64,000 nucleotides of DNA from Rotaria socialis (Eukaryota; Rotifera; Eurotatoria; Philodinida; Philodinidae), in contig CAJNYU010002951.1 of NCBI GenBank assembly GCA_905331475.1, positions 35,829-99,828 on the forward strand, read 5' to 3'. The notes below the pieces were generated by a model. The model did not search any database. It was not told the origin of the DNA and saw only the letters and a program-made list of their open reading frames with translations. The position numbers and the translations under genes are program-made. The first letter of the stretch is position 1. Each line of letters opens with the position of its first letter. Positions 59,901-64,000 of the stretch are shown here, piece after piece.

Positions 59901-61336
59901 ATGGACGATGACATATATGTTGTTGAAAAAATTCTTAATAAGCGAATACTTGAAAATGGCGAAGTAGAGTATTTTATAAAATGGTTTGGTTATACCGAAG
60001 ATGAAGCAACATGGGAACCAGAAGAAAATGTATTTTGTAAAGATTTAATTCGTTTATATGAGCAAAGTGTAAATATTAATGAAAATATAGTGAGTAAGAA
60101 AAGGAGGTTATTTTTTAGAATTAACTATTTTTTTGTTTATTAGAACGATGAATGCAGGTTACTTATTTTCCAAATTCTTAGTGAGCTTGAAGATCTTGCT
60201 GAAACAGGTAAGTTATATAAAAATAAAAAAGAAACTAACAGGTAGCGTGCCCGTCTGGACAAAAATTATTAGGCCTGGAACCGAATTTGCGCCTGAGCAG
60301 ATCCGGGATCCGATTCTGCTAACATGACGCTTCTAATTTGATTCATCTTTATTTCTCTCAAGAGATAGAATGCTCAATCATTCAATAGATCATTTTGATG
60401 AAATATATTGATTAAAATTATAGTTACTTCCTCTAAACTAAACAACATCGACAAAGAATTTCTATTTTAAATATCTTAAATTATTTTTCAGTGTCTTCGA
60501 ACAATGTGACCATGGGTGATGATACAGCCGAAGTCAGCTATCATTTATCTTCCACGAATTATTCCACTACTGCCACAGTTAATGAAAGTCTAAATACTGA
60601 TAAATCCATTGAGTCCGATATTGAAAGTATGACATTTTTGTTTTCAAACATTCATTAGTAACTTATACGTTCGAATCTAGATGAAAACGAAAGTGGCATA
60701 TCTAAACATGACCAGGTCGATCAAAGTATATTAAAAATAAAACTAATTGATAAGAAAAAGCATATTCGAAAATATTTGTTGTTGTTTTTTTTATCTCTAG
60801 AAGAGTCAACATTGGCAAATGATCAGTTAAAAGTAAGATTCTCACGAAGAATATATATCGTTCATCAAACGAATCTCATTCTAATTTAGTCAGCATCGAA
60901 TTCTAAACGTCGACGTCGACGAACAAAAACTTTGTTACTACCTCGTAAGAGACATAGATCTGATCTTATTCATAATAAATCAGCTATGGTCGATGAAAAT
61001 GCCAATGATATTAAACGACAAGAACAAATAGAAACACACAAGACTACAATAGATTATCTTTCACTGGGACCAGAACGCATTGTTTCGATAACACATTCAC
61101 GTTTACCAGCTGAGGAACTTGAATTTCTTTTGCAATGTAAAAGTTGTCCATCAAAATTATTTTTTATTTCGAATGAAAAAGCAAAAGAAATCGTACCAGA
61201 TTTATTGATTGAATTTTATGAACGCCATATCAATTGGTTTATTGATAAACCATCATCATCCATACGGCAAAACCCCAAACGTGACAGCAACTCCACTACT
61301 CGAACCAATAAACGTAGAAAAAAGTCTAAAATGTAA
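59901..61336 (+). CDS. HP1-family heterochromatin protein (chromo plus chromo shadow domains)
   Basis: Six exons (59901-60089, 60144-60207, 60492-60626, 60681-60725, 60801-60832, 60890-61336) give 303 residues. The chromodomain lies at residues 5-55: IYVVEKILNKR, then EYFIKWFGYTEDEATWEPEE, keeping the aromatic residues that bind methylated H3K9. A long acidic, Ser/Thr-rich hinge follows, then a basic patch with RRRRRTK that should act in nuclear localisation or nucleic-acid binding. The chromo shadow domain is at about 214-272 (PERIVSITHSRLPAEELEFL, FYERHINWF), the dimerisation and PxVxL-binding module. The C-terminus is basic (NKRRKKSKM). The hinge is longer than in most HP1 proteins. The exon 4-5 junction was placed to keep frame (donor GTATAT at 60726). 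A (TTG)n tract follows the stop. Confidence 0.88.
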
Positions 61337-62060
61337 ATTTCAATTTTCTTCCTCATTTTCTTTTTGTTGTTGTTGTTGTTGTTGTTGTTAATGTTTATTC
61401 ACTCTTTTGTAAGTGTTAAAAGACTAACTTTCTCTTTGATTTATATTTGAACGAAGAGAATAGTTTCATAAAGAAGATATGAAAAATAAAAAAAATATAC
61501 AGTTAATTTTAGCAGATCATTTTGTACCGAAGAGTCACACTTCTTACCGCGATGCAAAGACAAAATGACCAGGTGCGCGAAATGAAAAATTTGATTACTT
61601 TTTATTTTTCTCCAAAATTGGAATTAACAGGTTTAGTATTTTTTTGAGAGTCTGGATCTTTGAAAATTCTGACAGCTCCATAAAAGAAATTTTTTTCAAT
61701 ATTTATTGTAAAGAAAAATTTTTTTTTAAATCAATAATAACAAACATATGAAAGCATTTATACAAAAAGTTAAATTTTTCCTGTACATTTTCAGTTGCAT
61801 CGGACACTTCTTCACGTTATCTTGATCATTCTCTTGAGTCCTGTCGAACAATATTATCCGTGTCAGACAACGGTTGCTATATGACTCAGTTATAGATATG
61901 ATTTAAAGTGACAGAAAAATGGTGTCACTAAATGATTAGAAAAAACAAAATAATCCTATTATCAATATTTATCTGAATTATCTTTCCATTCGGTATAAAT
62001 AAAATGCACCCAACTGCTTCATACCGATCGACTCACAAATTTCAATTGAGTAACAACAAC
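61337..62060. other. Spacer between HP1 and the ependymin-like gene
   Basis: It contains a (TTG)n microsatellite at about 61363-61390 and A/T-rich sequence. No other feature recognised. Confidence 0.5.
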
Positions 62061-62904
62061 ATGTTCTACTTCACAATTTTCGCTGCTATTGCTCTTTTTG
62101 CAACTGTTTCGAATGGTTTACCAACCAAATCCAAAATGAATGAACCAGAACGTTGTTGTATATCAAGTCTATTTAGTGCTCAAATCAGTACATCCAGCGG
62201 TGTGAAATTGCCTGATGGTACAACTTTCAGCTCTTATGTAAGTCGTTTTTGCTTTCCGAAGAAAGCTTCATGTAACATGTCGACTATACATTCAATAGGG
62301 ATATTACAATTTTTCGTATGATGCAAACCGTGGTCTAGTTGGAATGAAAGGTGTATCGTTTTCAGTACCAAAACAGGAGAAATCAAACTTACGGATCATT
62401 GAAAATATGAAGAGCGGACAAATTTACACTTTCGATGAAGATTCGAAACAATGCTACAAATCGATAAATCCAATCAAGTCATATTCTTGCATACCAGGTA
62501 TGAAATTTTGTTTTTCATCAATTATTTACGAGTTTTATATTATTTTTTAATCTCTATATAACAAGTCTCTGTTCTGCTTTTGTTACAGATTCCGCAATCT
62601 ATCTACATTCATTTACCTATGGATATGGTGATAAACAAATCATTGCTGATACATGGCTTATACAAATTGATAATGCAGTTAACTATGCAACAGTTAGTCG
62701 TGACGGTCTATGCGTTCCATTGACTGGAAATAATTTTGTGTCAGAACCTGGTAAGTAGCTAACTATTGCGTGTAAAAGAAATATAATATTCTATCGATAT
62801 TAACTGTAGCTATGATCAATGCTATCACAACAACAGATTTTACACCAACGGTTGATGATCCAAGTATTTTTGATATTCCAGCAGAATGTAACACCGCTGT
62901 TTAG
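62061..62904 (+). CDS. Secreted ependymin-related protein
   Basis: Four exons (62061-62237, 62299-62497, 62589-62750, 62810-62904) give 210 residues. The ATG at 62061 starts a clear signal peptide (MFYFTIFAAIALFATVSNG); an in-frame ATG at 62004 would bury it, so it is less likely. The mature protein matches the ependymin/MERP family: a CC pair near the start (ERCCISSLF), YNFSYDANRGLVG, a YTFDEDSKQCYK strand, SCIPDSAIYL, ADTWLIQI, TVSRDGLCVPLTGNNF and a final FDIPAECNTA. Cysteines are in the conserved places for disulphides. Family members are secreted or lysosomal beta-sheet proteins that bind lipids or calcium; the role here is unknown. Confidence 0.88.
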
Positions 62905-63780
62905 TTTTTTTTAGTCTTTCTTTTATTGACAATAAATAAAAATACATTTCAGTGATAAAATGTGTTTATCCTTTGTGAAAATAAATAAGATGTCGTTTGA
63001 AGAGAGTCTGTCTCTTCTAGTACATGAGCTATCAGCTAATTATTTGTAAAGCGACATCGTTGTAGTGGTGTGGGAGGCCTCAACGTATTGCTTTTAATGT
63101 GAGTATCCAAAGGGGAAACAACTCATTTGTCTATTCCCTGGCATTCAAATCCATTCCAAGCTATGCCAACGGATTCTCAGATAGAAACAGATCATTTCAG
63201 TTAATTAACAACACCAATTGAGTGGTTCCTCTGATGATATTAAACTTAATTTGAAGATAACGTAAATGGTGCACTCCTACTCTTATGCTGTATCGCTCTT
63301 TCAAATAATAAATCTTATTTCGTACATGTGCCCAGTCGGAATTTTTCACTAAGCTATTTTGCTTTATGTTGTCAATCACTTTTGTAACCACTTTGGCTAT
63401 TTTACTGCTTACAATAATTCGACATATCTCTGCATATACAATCGAAAAGGAACACTTGTAATAAATTTGCATTTGTTTCGTTTTGGTACTAATTGTTAAT
63501 ATGAGTATGGAAAAGATTAACTTATCTCAAGAGCAACAAAAAGATATTTTGAAGAAGAAAAAGTTTGATGCATGTTGAAAACGATGGTAATTATTTTCAG
63601 CAGATTTCGTTAAGTCAGAGCGTTTCAACAATAACAATACTCATCTTTATGATGAGTTGAAATTATCTGGTATAGTTAGAACTATTTCAAGGCTCTCATT
63701 CATGTCAAGTAACTTCTAGTCATCTGAATGCCTCGATGTTAATCTTTTCGCTTGATTTAAACAGCTCTTTTAAGCTCAAG
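62905..63780. repeat. Interspersed repeat, copy 2 (partner at 18.0-19.9 kb)
   Basis: Ordered blocks match 18229-19900, as listed for copy 1. This copy lacks the 540-bp palindrome, so it gives the pre-insertion arrangement. Similarity starts by about 63241 and ends near 63740; up to the window end nothing else is recognised. No coding frame is supported. Confidence 0.5.
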
Positions 63781-64000
63781 ATTTTAATCTTTCAGGCATC
63801 TGGCTACGCAATTTCATTTTAAATGTAATATTCATTTCATTAGCAATATTTTGGTGATTCTGAGTACAAATTTTATTCTGCCACGTGATTGATATCTGTG
63901 TCACATTGTGCAAATCATTTAAATAATCCAGCTGATTACACATTTATAAAAAAAAAAGAGGCTACTCTCTTCAAATGGCTTGTACGCTATCGCAACAAAA

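Noticed and set aside
1-64000. tRNA or rRNA genes
   Set aside because: No segment with a convincing tRNA arm pattern or rRNA core sequence was noticed by eye; a covariance-model scan would be decisive.
1-64000. CRISPR arrays or bacterial operons
   Set aside because: Spliced genes, metazoan families and microsatellite-type repeats exclude a prokaryotic reading; no regularly spaced repeats were seen.

Overview
The window is AT-rich animal nuclear DNA. Multi-exon genes have short GT-AG introns, mostly about 45 to 110 bases with a few of 0.4 to 1.6 kb. Products are clearly metazoan: PAN3, an RBM24/RBM38-type RNA-binding protein, a tetraspanin, PIGN, an opsin relic, a tensin-type SH2 protein, SLC46-type carriers, SLC39A9/ZIP9, HP1 and an ependymin-like protein. 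A bdelloid rotifer is the best guess. The main reason is two copies of a sequence that closely matches, from memory, the rotifer spliced-leader RNA: each has a leader ending in ACTTACCAAG followed by a GTAAAT donor. Two short motifs resembling the bdelloid telomere repeat TGTGGG fit this too. The assignment is inference.

Layout. 0-7.3 kb: 3' end of PAN3, an unknown 225-residue gene, and an RBM24/38-type gene. 7.3-13.2 kb: a decayed tandem duplication upstream of an unknown, possibly tail-anchored protein gene. 13.2-21.3 kb: repeat-rich DNA with a decayed coiled-coil gene, a 540-bp near-palindrome inserted into an older repeat, a gephyrin/MoeA pseudogene, and two divergently oriented spliced-leader-like RNA genes. 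22.5-30 kb: a tetraspanin followed closely by PIGN. 31.3-32.3 kb: a cluster of hairpins, a small hAT-like element and a foldback element. 32.9-35 kb: a multiply broken opsin gene converging on an intact calmodulin-like gene. 38.5-39.8 kb: an SH2 gene. 40-46.8 kb: gene-poor. 46.8-55.3 kb: a four-TM protein and three tandem SLC46-like carriers with identical exon structure. 55.3-57.3 kb: spacer holding a 571-bp hAT-like element with a perfect 8-bp target duplication. 57.3-61.3 kb: SLC39A9 and HP1, 160 bases apart. 62-62.9 kb: an ependymin-like secreted protein. The last kilobase is a second copy of the repeat seen at 18-20 kb.

The genes look like unrelated housekeeping and membrane functions, not one pathway. 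The structured parts are the SLC46 tandem array, the several recent and decayed duplications, and at least three non-autonomous hAT-like elements with target duplications. Coding joins were worked out by hand from splice signals and reading frame, so individual exon edges may be off even where the gene identity is secure.
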